DNA from: an uncultured bacterium
Lineage (GTDB): Bacteria; Cyanobacteriota; Vampirovibrionia; Gastranaerophilales; Gastranaerophilaceae
DNA length: 64,000 nucleotides
Assembly: GCA_949292175.1 (NCBI GenBank)
Contig: CASEYJ010000004.1
Coordinates: 124,001 to 188,000, forward strand
Direction: 5' to 3'
The stretch's first letter is position 1; each line of letters begins with the position of its first letter. The notes under the pieces are model-generated. The model saw only the letters and a list, made by a program, of their open reading frames with translations, ran no database searches and was not told the DNA's origin. Made by a program: the position numbers and the translations under genes. Below, in pieces: positions 17,701 to 27,215 of the stretch.

Positions 17701-18510
17701 ATGATAACGTTTAAGCAATATTTACGACAATCAACAACATATAAAATTTTTAAAATTTTTATAAGAGAATTCGTTGATTTTTTAACTACATTTGGCGATA
17801 TTGTTGAAAACGGCCTTAAAACATTAAGGTACATTTTAACATTCCAAGTTAACGTAAAAGAACTTATGGATCAGTGCGTTCGCTTTGGGATAAGTTCTCT
17901 TCCAATAACGTTATCAATTGTTGGTATGACCTCAATAATTGTAACCTCTCAAGTTGCTTCAGAAATGGTAAAACAAGGCGGAGGACATTTTGTCGGGCTG
18001 CTTATGAGTATTCTGATTATCAGAGAAGTTGGAGCGATTATGTCAGGGTTTGCAATAGTATCAATGATAGGTTCATCTCTGGCTTCAGAGATAGCAACAA
18101 TGCGAGTTACTGAACAAATTGACGCAATTTCAGTACTCGATGTTGACCCCATCAGGTACTTGTTTGTACCAAGAATATTATCCGGAATAATTATGATGCC
18201 GGTTATTGTAATCATTGCATCTGCATTCGGGATACTTACGGGAGCTTTGACAACTAAGCTAACTACCGAGCTTGGATATAGAGCATATTTTGACTCAGTT
18301 TGGCTCGGCATCTATATGAAAGACTTAGGTGTTTGTTTGCTTAAATCAATCTGTTTCGGTGGTACAATAGCTCTTATCAGCTGTGCTTGCGGATACCAGG
18401 CATCAGGCGGTGCAAAAGGCGTTGGTTTGGCTACAACTAAAGCCGTTGTATGGTCTTTCGTTGCAATAGTAATCTGGGATATGATTTTTGCAATAGCATT
18501 TTTCTTCTAA
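17701..18510 (+). CDS. mlaE: MlaE/YrbE-type lipid transport permease
   Basis: A 269-residue permease with five or six membrane helices and the family core (GISSLPITLSIVGMTSIIVT, EVGAIMSGFAIVSMIGSS, EIATMRVTEQIDAISVLDVDP). The last is the conserved segment that contacts the ATPase. It belongs to the MCE/Mla phospholipid transport family, equivalent to TGD1 in chloroplasts. The ATPase gene follows directly, but no MlaD (MCE) gene is in the window. A good promoter ends six bases before the ATG. Confidence 0.93.
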   Translation: MITFKQYLRQSTTYKIFKIFIREFVDFLTTFGDIVENGLKTLRYILTFQVNVKELMDQCVRFGISSLPITLSIVGMTSIIVTSQVASEMVKQGGGHFVGLLMSILIIREVGAIMSGFAIVSMIGSSLASEIATMRVTEQIDAISVLDVDPIRYLFVPRILSGIIMMPVIVIIASAFGILTGALTTKLTTELGYRAYFDSVWLGIYMKDLGVCLLKSICFGGTIALISCACGYQASGGAKGVGLATTKAVVWSFVAIVIWDMIFAIAFFF

Positions 18511-18525
18511 AATAAGGATAAATTG

Positions 18526-19245
18526 ATGAGCATAAAGGTTAAAAATTTAACAAAATCATTTGACGGGAAAAACGTAATCGACAATATTTCATTTGAAGTT
18601 CATGACGGAGAAACCCTTGCAATCGTAGGATTCAGCGGCTCAGGGAAAAGTACCGTTCTAAAACTAATCTGCGGCCTAATCGAAAAGGATGGCGGAGAAA
18701 TTATAACTTCAGAAGGCGATATTGCTATGGTTTTCCAATATTCAGCCCTATTTGACTCGCTAAATGTAGCTGACAATATTTCTTTTGCTCTCAGAGAACG
18801 CAAAGATTTACGAAACAAATACAAAGAAGAAGAATTGAGAAGTATCGTTTCTCAAAAATTGGAACTTGTTGGTTTAAAAGGGATAGAAAGCAAATTTCCA
18901 TCAGAGCTATCCGGCGGTATGCAAAAACGTGTAAGTTTTGCCCGTGCGATAGTTACTGAACCTAAAACAATTTTATATGACGAACCTACTGCAGGGTTGG
19001 ACCCGATTTCTTCAACCCTGATAGAAGATTACATCGTAAGATTGCAACAAGAAACAAATGCAGCTTCAATTGTTGTAACGCACCAAATGTCTACAATTAC
19101 AAGAACTGCAAATAAATTGATAATGTTATACAAAGGGAAAATAGTGTTTGCAGGAACCCCTGAAGAAATGCTAAGACAAGATAACCCGTACACAAAACAG
19201 TTTGTAACTGCGTCCTTGGAAGGACCAATGCACATGTTATCTTAA
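18526..19245 (+). CDS. mlaF: MlaF-type ABC ATPase
   Basis: The 239-residue ATPase has Walker A GFSGSGKST, Q-loop MVFQYSALF, signature LSGGMQKRVSFARA, Walker B ILYDEPTAGLDP and the H-loop VVTHQMS. It powers the adjacent permease. The start is the ATG seven bases after AAGGA; a TTG one codon upstream is less likely. The 15-base gap to mlaE indicates one operon. Confidence 0.94.
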   Translation: MSIKVKNLTKSFDGKNVIDNISFEVHDGETLAIVGFSGSGKSTVLKLICGLIEKDGGEIITSEGDIAMVFQYSALFDSLNVADNISFALRERKDLRNKYKEEELRSIVSQKLELVGLKGIESKFPSELSGGMQKRVSFARAIVTEPKTILYDEPTAGLDPISSTLIEDYIVRLQQETNAASIVVTHQMSTITRTANKLIMLYKGKIVFAGTPEEMLRQDNPYTKQFVTASLEGPMHMLS

Positions 19246-19266
19246 GAATCAAGAAAGAAGGAAAAT

Positions 19267-20523
19267 ATGGTTACTTTTGAAGAAAAACTATTTAACAAAG
19301 ATGTTATGTCTTTAGATACTTACATTATGTTCAAACTAAAAGAAAGAACTGATGAGTTAAGAGAAGAGTTGACAAAACGTAACAGAGCTCCGATAGCATT
19401 ATCAATGGGCGCCCCTACAATGATGCCGCCTAAGAAACTTCTTGATAGAGTAAAAGAACTTATGGACGAACCAAATATCCACCTCTATGCAACTCCTCGT
19501 GGTGAGCTTTATTTTCGTGAAGCCATAGCAAAAAAAATGAAAACAAGATTTGGTGTAACCCTTGACCCTGTTAGTGAAATATTTTCTTTAATAGGTTCAA
19601 AAGAAGGAATTGCACATCTGATAAGATTTTTGACAACTCAAAAAGAAGATAAGTTTGAAAAAGATATATTTATGGTTCCGGATCCTTGTTATGCTTCTTA
19701 TTTGCAAATTATAAAATGTTCAGGCGGATATGCTTATCCTGTACCTCTAACTCCGGAAAATGATTTTAAACCTAATATTGAAGAATACTTCAACAAACTA
19801 ATTCAGGAAGGGTTCAATCCTGATAAAGTTAAAGCTGTTATAATAAACTTTCCAAACAATCCAATGGGCATAGGTACAACAAGAGAATATGTACAATCAG
19901 TAGTTGACTTTTGTAAAAAACATCAAATTTTATTAATTTCTGATGCTGCCTATTGCGATCTTTATTTTGACGAAAAAGAAAAACCGTTCAGTGTACTGGA
20001 ATTTGAAGGCGCAAAGGACATTGCAGTTGAATTTTACAGCTTCTCAAAACCTTATGCGATAACAGGCTGGAGACTTGGCTGGGTTTGCGGAAATGCTCAA
20101 GTTGTTCAACGTCTTGGCAAAGGTAAATCAACTATTGATAACGGGATTTGCAAAATATTCCAAAAAGCCTGCGCCGAAATCCTAAACGATCCTGAAGGAG
20201 ATGAATACGTTCGTAAAGGAAACCTCGGTTACAAACGTAAACAAGAAATTATGCTAAAAGGATTCAGAGAACTCGGCTGGGAAATTCCTGAAGATAAAAT
20301 TTCACATACAACATTCTACTTATGGTTACCAATACCAAAGAGATTTAAATCAGCATACGAATTCTGCGAAGCTGTACTTGAAAAATCAGGAATTGTATTA
20401 GTTCCTGGAAATGCCTTTGGAGAACACGGAGAAGGCTATTTCAGATTATCTTTTGTATGCTCTGACGAACAACTTCAGGAAGTTATCGACAGACTTAAAG
20501 AAGACGGTTTTAGCTATAACTAA
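19267..20523 (+). CDS. Class I/II aminotransferase, DapL-like
   Basis: A 418-residue fold-type I PLP enzyme. It has NFPNNPMG, SDAAYCDLYFD (PLP-ring Asp) and the Schiff-base Lys in YSFSKPYAITGWRLGW, and FRLSF near the end supplies the carboxylate-binding Arg. LL-diaminopimelate aminotransferase is the likeliest role because dapB and dapF are present and Cyanobacteria and relatives use DapL. Alanine/aspartate aminotransferases look similar, so the substrate is not settled. SD AAGAAGG; 21 bases after mlaF on the same strand. Confidence 0.82.
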   Translation: MVTFEEKLFNKDVMSLDTYIMFKLKERTDELREELTKRNRAPIALSMGAPTMMPPKKLLDRVKELMDEPNIHLYATPRGELYFREAIAKKMKTRFGVTLDPVSEIFSLIGSKEGIAHLIRFLTTQKEDKFEKDIFMVPDPCYASYLQIIKCSGGYAYPVPLTPENDFKPNIEEYFNKLIQEGFNPDKVKAVIINFPNNPMGIGTTREYVQSVVDFCKKHQILLISDAAYCDLYFDEKEKPFSVLEFEGAKDIAVEFYSFSKPYAITGWRLGWVCGNAQVVQRLGKGKSTIDNGICKIFQKACAEILNDPEGDEYVRKGNLGYKRKQEIMLKGFRELGWEIPEDKISHTTFYLWLPIPKRFKSAYEFCEAVLEKSGIVLVPGNAFGEHGEGYFRLSFVCSDEQLQEVIDRLKEDGFSYN

Positions 20524-20532
20524 GACTTAAGG

Positions 20533-20561
20533 TTGAAATCTTAATCTACATGTGTTACAAT
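20533..20561 (+). promoter_or_regulatory. Promoter upstream of 20588 gene
   Basis: TTGAAA (20533-20538), 17-base spacer, extended -10 TGTTACAAT ending at 20561. An ATG at 20569 lies seven bases after it and opens a five-codon frame. Confidence 0.75.
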
Positions 20562-20587
20562 AGTAGTAATGCAGTTTGGAGATTAAG

Positions 20588-21031
20588 ATGGAAATAAGTC
20601 AGGTTTACCAGCAAACAAGTATATCACAGCAGACTATGCAGCAGGCTGTAGCAAGTCATGTTGCGGCTTCGAGTGGGGTTGCAGGTGTTTCTGGCGAAGG
20701 CAATGCCCCATTAGTCCCTAGTCCGAGTACTCACGCTATTGCAGGAGAACTTGGAGTGACTGACCCAAACGAAAGTTTTAACATTAATAATATAGATAAA
20801 GTTATACAGGTAAACAATACAGAAAAAATTTCTAAGCTTGGAAGTGTAAAATCACAATACTTTGAACCTGCAATAGGTATGCAAAGTTTCTTGGGAGGAA
20901 ATGTTTCCTTAAACGGAAATTCATCACTATCTTTTATGCGAGGAGAACTTGGAGTAAACCTCCCACTAAATGGTGATGCAATCTACACGAATGGTGGAAT
21001 GCTCGCAGCAAATTTAAATATAATTTGCTGA
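20588..21031 (+). CDS. Hypothetical low-complexity protein
   Basis: The 147-residue product starts at the ATG six bases after GGAGA; an upstream in-frame TTG at 20576 is less likely. It has a Gln/Ser/Thr/Ala-rich N-terminus (MEISQVYQQTSISQQTMQQA). GELGV occurs twice (GELGVTDP and GELGVNLP), flanking a polar middle. No signal peptide or membrane segment is seen. Function unknown. It is convergent with mgtC with only three bases between stop codons. Confidence 0.7.
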   Translation: MEISQVYQQTSISQQTMQQAVASHVAASSGVAGVSGEGNAPLVPSPSTHAIAGELGVTDPNESFNINNIDKVIQVNNTEKISKLGSVKSQYFEPAIGMQSFLGGNVSLNGNSSLSFMRGELGVNLPLNGDAIYTNGGMLAANLNIIC

Positions 21032-21034
21032 TAA

Positions 21035-21760
21035 TTATTTTCCCAAAAGTTCATTATATTCTTGAATTGATATCGAATCTATACCTTCAACAGGCTTAAA
21101 TATTTTGTATGTATCCTGAATAGGATTTTTAGAATTAATATCAATAACGGCATTTATCTTGGTGATATTTTCATCCTGTTTACTTTGTTTTTTAGATATT
21201 TCACGAAGTTTTGGATATTTTTCTAATATAAAATCATAAATTTCATTTGATTTTTCATTCACGCAAGTTAACGCTATTTTTAATCTCATTATATTTTTGG
21301 TACTTGAAATAAGCACATTTTTTTCAAAAAATCTAACAGAAACAAGCACCAAAATTGATAAAAATGTAGTCACTAAAGCTACACCATACATGCCTGCACC
21401 ACAAGCCATACCAATACTAGCAACCGCCCACAAAGTAGCTGCTGTCGTAAGCCCAAAAACAGTCGCACCGTGTCTTAATACAGTACCACCACCGATAAAA
21501 CCGATACCTGTAACAACTTGAGCTGCAACACGAGCGGTATCACGAGTCCCGAACTCATCCCCTGTAACAGATACCATCGGGAAACCATAAATTGAGATCA
21601 AGGTAAAAACACACGCACCAACACAAACAAGGATATTTGTCCTCAAACCTGCATACTTATTGGTCATTTCACGTTCCAAACCAACGGCAAAACCTAGTAG
21701 AACTGAAGATATAAGACGTATGCATATCGATAGGTCGAACTGTGGTATCAAATTTTCCAT
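21035..21760 (-). CDS. MgtC/SapB family membrane protein
   Basis: The 241-residue protein has the conserved N-terminal membrane domain (VGLEREMTNKYAGLRTNIL, GIGFIGGGTVLRHG, TTAATLWAVASIGMACGAGMYG) with about four or five helices, followed by a cytoplasmic C-terminal domain. Family members influence magnesium homeostasis and membrane potential rather than acting as plain transporters. SD AAAGG. Separated from the oppC-like gene by 18 bases on the same strand, so it may be read through from the opp genes. Confidence 0.92.
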   Translation of the reverse strand: MENLIPQFDLSICIRLISSVLLGFAVGLEREMTNKYAGLRTNILVCVGACVFTLISIYGFPMVSVTGDEFGTRDTARVAAQVVTGIGFIGGGTVLRHGATVFGLTTAATLWAVASIGMACGAGMYGVALVTTFLSILVLVSVRFFEKNVLISSTKNIMRLKIALTCVNEKSNEIYDFILEKYPKLREISKKQSKQDENITKINAVIDINSKNPIQDTYKIFKPVEGIDSISIQEYNELLGK

Positions 21761-21778
21761 AATTTCCAGCCTTTCAGA

Positions 21779-22846
21779 TTAAACACCCCTGCTTTTTGGG
21801 TCAAGCACATCTCTAATTGTATCACCTATTACATTAAAGGCAAGTACGGCAATAAAAATTAAAAATCCGGGAGTCAAAAGCCAAGGTCTGTAAATAATAT
21901 TAGTGTACTCTTGAGCTTCCTTAAGCATATTTCCCCAACTAGCATCAGGCTGTTGAATTCCCAAGCCTAAAAAGCTCAATCCTGACTCTGAAAGTATATA
22001 AGAAGGAACTGACAAAGTCATTGCAACAATTACAAAACTTGTTGTCTGAGGCAAAATATGTTTAACAATAATCCTCAATCTTGAAGCGCCAATTGATCTT
22101 GCGGCCTGTACAAATTCCTGATTTTTAACAGACAAAACCATCCCTCTTACAACTCTGGCAAACCCTGCCCAACCAATCAATGCCAAAATTATTACAATTA
22201 ACATAAATCTTTGTGCACTGGTCATCCCGCTTGGAAGAATTGAAGCCAAAATAATTAACAAATAAAAACTTGGAATAGACATTACCGCCTCGGCAAATCT
22301 CATCATAACAACATCGACAACACCGCCGAAATATCCCGAAATTCCACCATACAAAAGCCCAATAGGGAAAAGCACAAACAATGCCAAAAAGCCTATTGTC
22401 ATAGAAATTCTTCCGCCAAAGAGAATTCTTGAGAATACATCTCTCCCATTAATATCAGCACCAAGCAAAAATAATCTGCCATCTTCATCCGTAGTAATAA
22501 GATGACGTTTCATTGGAATTATACCCAAGAACTTATACGGCAGCCCTTTGCCAAACAATTTAATATAATGCTTTTGACTTCTATCAAGATTATAAATTAT
22601 TTTTAAATTTTCAGAATCAAAATCTCTTACATAATTATATGTATAAGGTCTTGATAAGTGATAGTTTTCATCAATAATAAAGATTTTTGACGGTGGCACG
22701 TAAGCCATAGTTCTATCAGAAAAATCTTTTGTATAAGGAGCAAGGAAATCCGCAAAGAATAATGCAAAATAAATAACCCCAAGAACGATTAATGAAATTC
22801 TTGCAAACTTATCCTGCCACAATTTTCTCATAACTTCTCTAAACAT
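21779..22846 (-). CDS. Oligopeptide/dipeptide ABC permease (OppC-type)
   Basis: The 355-residue permease has the family N-terminal helix, a long periplasmic loop, and five more helices with the EAA motif (VQAARSIGASRLRIIVKHILP). SGLSFLGLGIQQPDASWGNML is typical of DppC/OppC. It overlaps the upstream permease by eight bases. It imports peptides or similar solutes together with the OppB- and OppA-like products. Confidence 0.93.
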   Translation of the reverse strand: MFREVMRKLWQDKFARISLIVLGVIYFALFFADFLAPYTKDFSDRTMAYVPPSKIFIIDENYHLSRPYTYNYVRDFDSENLKIIYNLDRSQKHYIKLFGKGLPYKFLGIIPMKRHLITTDEDGRLFLLGADINGRDVFSRILFGGRISMTIGFLALFVLFPIGLLYGGISGYFGGVVDVVMMRFAEAVMSIPSFYLLIILASILPSGMTSAQRFMLIVIILALIGWAGFARVVRGMVLSVKNQEFVQAARSIGASRLRIIVKHILPQTTSFVIVAMTLSVPSYILSESGLSFLGLGIQQPDASWGNMLKEAQEYTNIIYRPWLLTPGFLIFIAVLAFNVIGDTIRDVLDPKSRGV

Positions 22847-23813
22847 TTGACCTCCTTATCCTTGGGTCAGTAATGATTAAGAGAATATCCGCAATTAAGT
22901 TACCCAAAATTAACATAATTGCACCCATCATCAATGAAGCCATAACAAGATTAATATCAGACCTCATAACAGCTTCCAATATCAAACGTCCAAGTCCGGG
23001 ATATTGAAATACATATTCAGTTAAAGCTGCCCCGCTAAGCAACCCTGCAAACTCAAACCCTAAAAGAGTAATCATTGGGTTTACAGCATTTCTTAAAGCA
23101 TGCTTGTATATAATCTCAAACTCGCTAAGCCCTTTTGCTCTTGCAAATTTCACATAATCACTGTCTAAAACATCCAACATATTTGCTCTCATCTGTCTTT
23201 GCAATCCTGCAAGTGATAATGTATACAACACAGTTACAGGCAAAACCAAATGATGCGTAATATCCAAAACTTGTCCAAACAAACTTTTCTCAAGAAAATC
23301 CGAACTGGTCAACCCCCCAATAGGAAACCATCCCGTTTTTACAGCAAAAATTAAAAGTAACACTGCAAAGAAGAATGAAGGAATAGCCATTCCAATACTT
23401 GTTAAAACAGTCAAAATCCTATCAAACGGCATTTTCCAATTTAATGCAGCAGCAATACCTAAAGGAACACCTGTAAGCCAAGTTAAAAGTATTACAATAC
23501 TCGTCAACAACAATGTGTTCGGAATTCTCTCTTTTAATTTTGTACTAACCTTTTCACCGTTAGACGTAATCCCTAAATCACCTTTAATAAAAGATTTTGC
23601 CCATTTACCATACTGAACAATAATAGGTTTATCCAACCCTAAACGCTCAGTTTCCTTTTGCAATGTTTCCTGAGAGACGGAAGGATTCAATCTCAACTCC
23701 GCCAAAGGATCAACAGGGCTTAACCTTATGATAAAAAAGCTTATCAAAGATACAATAATCAAAAGTGGTATAGATTGTAATATTCGTTTTAAAATATATT
23801 TTAATATCTGCAT
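22839..23813 (-). CDS. Oligopeptide/dipeptide ABC permease (OppB-type)
   Basis: The 324-residue permease starts MQILKYILKRILQSIPLLI as in DppB/OppB and has the EAA motif (ARAKGLSEFEIIYKHALRNA) and six hydrophobic helices. It is one base after the OppA-like stop and overlaps the OppC-like gene. No ATPase gene follows; the next gene in line is mgtC. Confidence 0.93.
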   Translation of the reverse strand: MQILKYILKRILQSIPLLIIVSLISFFIIRLSPVDPLAELRLNPSVSQETLQKETERLGLDKPIIVQYGKWAKSFIKGDLGITSNGEKVSTKLKERIPNTLLLTSIVILLTWLTGVPLGIAAALNWKMPFDRILTVLTSIGMAIPSFFFAVLLLIFAVKTGWFPIGGLTSSDFLEKSLFGQVLDITHHLVLPVTVLYTLSLAGLQRQMRANMLDVLDSDYVKFARAKGLSEFEIIYKHALRNAVNPMITLLGFEFAGLLSGAALTEYVFQYPGLGRLILEAVMRSDINLVMASLMMGAIMLILGNLIADILLIITDPRIRRSNV

Positions 23814-23814
23814 A

Positions 23815-25647
23815 TTATTTCTCTATGTATATTTCCTCAATATTATGTGTCAGACCGCCCAACATAGACGGATAAACATTTTTAAATTTTGTACGCATCG
23901 CAGAAATCATCAACGGTGAATAAATATAAATAAACGGTTTTTCCTCATAAGCGATTTTTTGGTATTCATCGTAAAACTTTTTCCTATCTTTAAAATCGGT
24001 AGCAAGAGCCCCCTGTACATACAAATCATCAATACGTTTTTCCCAATCTAACCTATCATCCTTTTTATATCCTGCCGGTCGCTGATTGAACATGTGTAAA
24101 GTTCCATCAGACATCCACACATTTTTTCCGCCATTCGGCTCCAAAGGCGAACCTGTCAAACCCATAATAACCATATCCCAATCATAGGTATTGACAAGTT
24201 TATTAACCAATGTATTAAATTCGATAGGTTTAAAATTCACCTTCATACCTAAATCTTCAAGGTCTTGTTTGACCATAACCCCAATTGCCTCACGCTCAGT
24301 ATTTCCGGCATTTGTATATAAATCAAACTCAACTCGATTGCCTTCTTCATCATAAAGTCTGCCCTTTTTATCGGTATAAAAACCGGATTTTTTAAGTAAT
24401 TCCTTAGACTTTGCAATATTTTTCTCATAAGATGGCAAATCTTTATTCAAGAATATTGAATTCAAACTTTCTGCAGTAAACAAAGGTTCCGCCAAACCGT
24501 TTGCAATGTTAAAGACCATATTATCTCTATCGATAGCATAATCAACAGCTTGTCTGAAATTCTTATCCTGAAACCATTTTTGCTTTTTAGGTAAAACATT
24601 AAACTTACCCTTATCATTTCGACGGTTATTAAGGTTCATCGACAAAAACATTGTTCCGGTACTAGGCCCGAGGTTATAAACTTTAAAGTTAGAATGTTTT
24701 TCAAGTTCCTTAAATCTTGCAACATTCGCCCCTTGAAGCCCAATAATATCAAGTTCACCGCCTTCAAACTTCAAAACTTCATTATTAATATCTCCGACAA
24801 TTAAATACACGAGCTTATCCAAATATGGAAGCTTTTGATCAGCCTTATTAATAACGTAATAATTAGGATTTCTTTCAAAAACTACACGCTGTGCAGGCAC
24901 ATACTCTTTCAAACGAAAAGCACCGGAAGTTACAAACTGCTCAGGCGGGGTATTCGTTGACAAGAATGTATCAAAATATTCCCTTCCCTTCTTCACAGCC
25001 GGTTCAAAAACATGCTTAGGTGCAATAGGAGTTGAAAGCATTCTTACAAAAGGTGCAAATGGTTTTGGAGTAACAAACTGAACTGTATAATCATCTATTT
25101 CCCTAACAATCGGAAGCTTTCCGTCAATAACAACAGAATCCCTTGTTGACGTATTTCCAAAACCATCAAATATAATATTCTGCCAAGTAAAAACAACATC
25201 ATCTGCAGTAATAGGCTTACCATCAGACCATTTTACCCCGTGTCTGAGTTTTACAATATATTCTCTACCATTAACACTAAAACTTTTAGCAAGTTTAGGA
25301 ATAGGCTCTCCTGTTACAGGCTGAGTTGTAAGAAGCCCATCGTACATAACCTCCGACAACAAGGATGATATATTATCCTTTGAATTAAAAGGATTAAAAG
25401 TCTTTGGCCCCTCACCGATAGTAGATGCGACAAGAGATCCACCAAACCTTCCAATCGGAGCTTGTGACTGCAAAAAATCCTCACCGTCAATAGTTACGTT
25501 CTTTTGAGCAGGATAATCCCCAAAATCCTGCTGAACTTCTTTCTTAACGTCAGTCATCACACTTTCGGGCTTGTCTATATGCAGACAACTCGAGCATAAC
25601 AACGCCACTAAAACTATTACTAAGACTACATAACCCGCTCTTTTCAT
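23815..25647 (-). CDS. Peptide-binding lipoprotein (OppA-type)
   Basis: A 610-residue family 5 substrate-binding protein with a lipoprotein signal (LLCSSC, lipidated Cys21). It has the family body: VKLRHGVKWSDGKPITADDVVFTW, FRQAVDYAIDRDNMV and a C-terminal DWDMVIMGL segment. It delivers peptides or similar ligands to the two permeases. There is no SD; an extended -10 (TGTTAAAAT) ends six bases before the ATG, so the mRNA is probably leaderless. Confidence 0.93.
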   Translation of the reverse strand: MKRAGYVVLVIVLVALLCSSCLHIDKPESVMTDVKKEVQQDFGDYPAQKNVTIDGEDFLQSQAPIGRFGGSLVASTIGEGPKTFNPFNSKDNISSLLSEVMYDGLLTTQPVTGEPIPKLAKSFSVNGREYIVKLRHGVKWSDGKPITADDVVFTWQNIIFDGFGNTSTRDSVVIDGKLPIVREIDDYTVQFVTPKPFAPFVRMLSTPIAPKHVFEPAVKKGREYFDTFLSTNTPPEQFVTSGAFRLKEYVPAQRVVFERNPNYYVINKADQKLPYLDKLVYLIVGDINNEVLKFEGGELDIIGLQGANVARFKELEKHSNFKVYNLGPSTGTMFLSMNLNNRRNDKGKFNVLPKKQKWFQDKNFRQAVDYAIDRDNMVFNIANGLAEPLFTAESLNSIFLNKDLPSYEKNIAKSKELLKKSGFYTDKKGRLYDEEGNRVEFDLYTNAGNTEREAIGVMVKQDLEDLGMKVNFKPIEFNTLVNKLVNTYDWDMVIMGLTGSPLEPNGGKNVWMSDGTLHMFNQRPAGYKKDDRLDWEKRIDDLYVQGALATDFKDRKKFYDEYQKIAYEEKPFIYIYSPLMISAMRTKFKNVYPSMLGGLTHNIEEIYIEK

Positions 25648-25653
25648 AAGCTT

Positions 25654-25662
25654 ATTTTAACA
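25654..25662 (-). promoter_or_regulatory. Extended -10, leaderless start of oppA-like gene
   Basis: TGTTAAAAT, then AAGCTT, then ATG on the minus strand. Confidence 0.65.
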
Positions 25663-25792
25663 TAAATAATAGTTTGTGGATAGGTTAACTGGGGAATATT
25701 AGCCTTAGTTAAGATTTATTAATTTTTTCAAACATACTGACAAAATTCGACCTTCATTGTTTTTAATATATTGTTAACATAGGAGAATTCTC

Positions 25793-26119
25793 ATGAAAGT
25801 TTTACCGGTAACATTTACGGCACAGTCAACAACAACAAAAACAACAAAATCTCAAAACAAATCTGACGATTTAAAAAAAGAGCTTGAAAGTGCAGGAATA
25901 AAAATACCTAAAACTACACCTATACAAGACGGAATGATAAATGCTGTATGCTGGTTTAGCTTCGGATTTTTATTAGACAGATTATTAGGAACATTAGTAA
26001 AGTCTCTAAAAACCCCGTTGAAACTTTCACTATTAATAAATGGCGGAATAGGCTTAATTGCTGGAGGTTTAGCCTACATCAAATCAAACAAACAAAAATT
26101 ATCAGACACAACAAAATAA
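25793..26119 (+). CDS. Small membrane protein with N-terminal FTA motif
   Basis: The 108-residue protein begins MKVLPVTFTAQS, has a Lys/Thr/Ser-rich linker, and two hydrophobic helices (about 46-65 and 80-97, GGIGLIAGGLAYI). It starts after AGGAG. The VTFTAQ segment matches the short motif near the N-terminus of several unrelated unknown proteins in the window. Function unknown. Convergent with rpoD through a bidirectional terminator. Confidence 0.72.
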   Translation: MKVLPVTFTAQSTTTKTTKSQNKSDDLKKELESAGIKIPKTTPIQDGMINAVCWFSFGFLLDRLLGTLVKSLKTPLKLSLLINGGIGLIAGGLAYIKSNKQKLSDTTK

Positions 26120-26143
26120 AAAACCGGTAACAAACCGGTTTTT
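26119..26143. terminator. Bidirectional terminator
   Basis: AAAAACCGGT and ACCGGTTTTT around AACAA, between the convergent 108-residue gene and rpoD. Confidence 0.85.
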
Positions 26144-26147
26144 ATTT

Positions 26148-27152
26148 TTATTCACCAAAATAATTTTTCAAACCAACTGTTAATTTCTTGGTTTTACAAA
26201 GTTTTTTGAGTTTTGCAATTGCCCTATTCTCAATTTGCCTAATCCTTTCACGAGAAACGCCGTATTGATTTCCTATTTCATCCAAAGTTTTCTTATCACC
26301 GCTATTATCAAGGCCGTAACGCAATATTAAGACATCACGTTCTTTTTGGCTTAATTGATTAAGCATCTTTTGAATATCCTCAAAAAGATTTTCCTGAGTA
26401 ACTCTTCCGTCAGGAGTAATCGAAGAATCATCGACAATAAAATCTGCAATTTTTGAAGAATCATCAGAAGAATTGGCAGGAGTTTCCATAGAAATCGTTG
26501 ATTGAGCAGACTTTATAATAGAAGTTAATTTATTTACAGAAATCCCTAACCTGTAAGCAATTTCTTGCTTAGTCGGAGTATGCCCTAACTCTGTTGTCAA
26601 GTCAATCGTAGCTTTTCTAATCTTTCCTAAAGACTCAATCATATGGATAGGAAGTCTTATAATTCTTGCCTTATCTGCAATAGCTCGTGTGATTGACTGC
26701 TGAATCCACCAAGTAGCATAAGTAGAAAACTTATATCCTTTTGTATAATCAAATCTACCCGCAGCCTTCATCAAACCAAGATTACCCTCTTGAATCAGAT
26801 CTAAGAATGATAATCCTCGTCCTATATATTTTTTTGCAATACTTACAACAAGACGCAAATTCGCATTAATCAAGACATTCTTATAAAAATCGCTTCCTGT
26901 TTCCTTAATTTTTTTAGCGACTTCCTTTTCCTGTTCACTTGAAAGAAGCGGAATTTTACCAATCTGCTGTAAGTAAATTCTAACGTTATCATCTGCATTA
27001 ACAGAAGACAAGCTTTCCTGCACCTTAGGATCTTCAACAGAATGAAGGAAATCATCCTCATCATCTTCTTCTGACTGCAAACTTGCAAAGTCAATTCCCT
27101 CGTCAGAAATCTCCTCTGTTGTAAAACCTAATTTTTCTATTTCTTTTTTCAT
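26148..27152 (-). CDS. rpoD: Sigma-70 family RNA polymerase sigma factor (RpoD-like)
   Basis: The 334-residue sigma has region 1.2 ([17 protein letters not shown]), region 2 ([27 protein letters not shown]; region 2.4 [21 protein letters not shown]), region 3 and region 4 ([39 protein letters not shown]). Region 1.1 is replaced by a short acidic N-terminus. Region 2.4 is identical in type to primary sigmas, so it likely reads the TATAAT-class promoters found throughout the window. A group 2 sigma cannot be excluded. Confidence 0.9.
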   Translation of the reverse strand: MKKEIEKLGFTTEEISDEGIDFASLQSEEDDEDDFLHSVEDPKVQESLSSVNADDNVRIYLQQIGKIPLLSSEQEKEVAKKIKETGSDFYKNVLINANLRLVVSIAKKYIGRGLSFLDLIQEGNLGLMKAAGRFDYTKGYKFSTYATWWIQQSITRAIADKARIIRLPIHMIESLGKIRKATIDLTTELGHTPTKQEIAYRLGISVNKLTSIIKSAQSTISMETPANSSDDSSKIADFIVDDSSITPDGRVTQENLFEDIQKMLNQLSQKERDVLILRYGLDNSGDKKTLDEIGNQYGVSRERIRQIENRAIAKLKKLCKTKKLTVGLKNYFGE

Positions 27153-27177
27153 TTGTTAATGCTCTCCATCCTGTGAT

Positions 27178-27206
27178 ATTATATATTATTTAAAATAGTA
27201 TGTCTT
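27178..27206 (-). promoter_or_regulatory. Promoter of rpoD
   Basis: On the minus strand AAGACA, 17-base spacer, TATAAT, then a leader with GGATGGAGAG before the ATG. Confidence 0.6.
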
Positions 27207-27215
27207 ATTGTAAAT

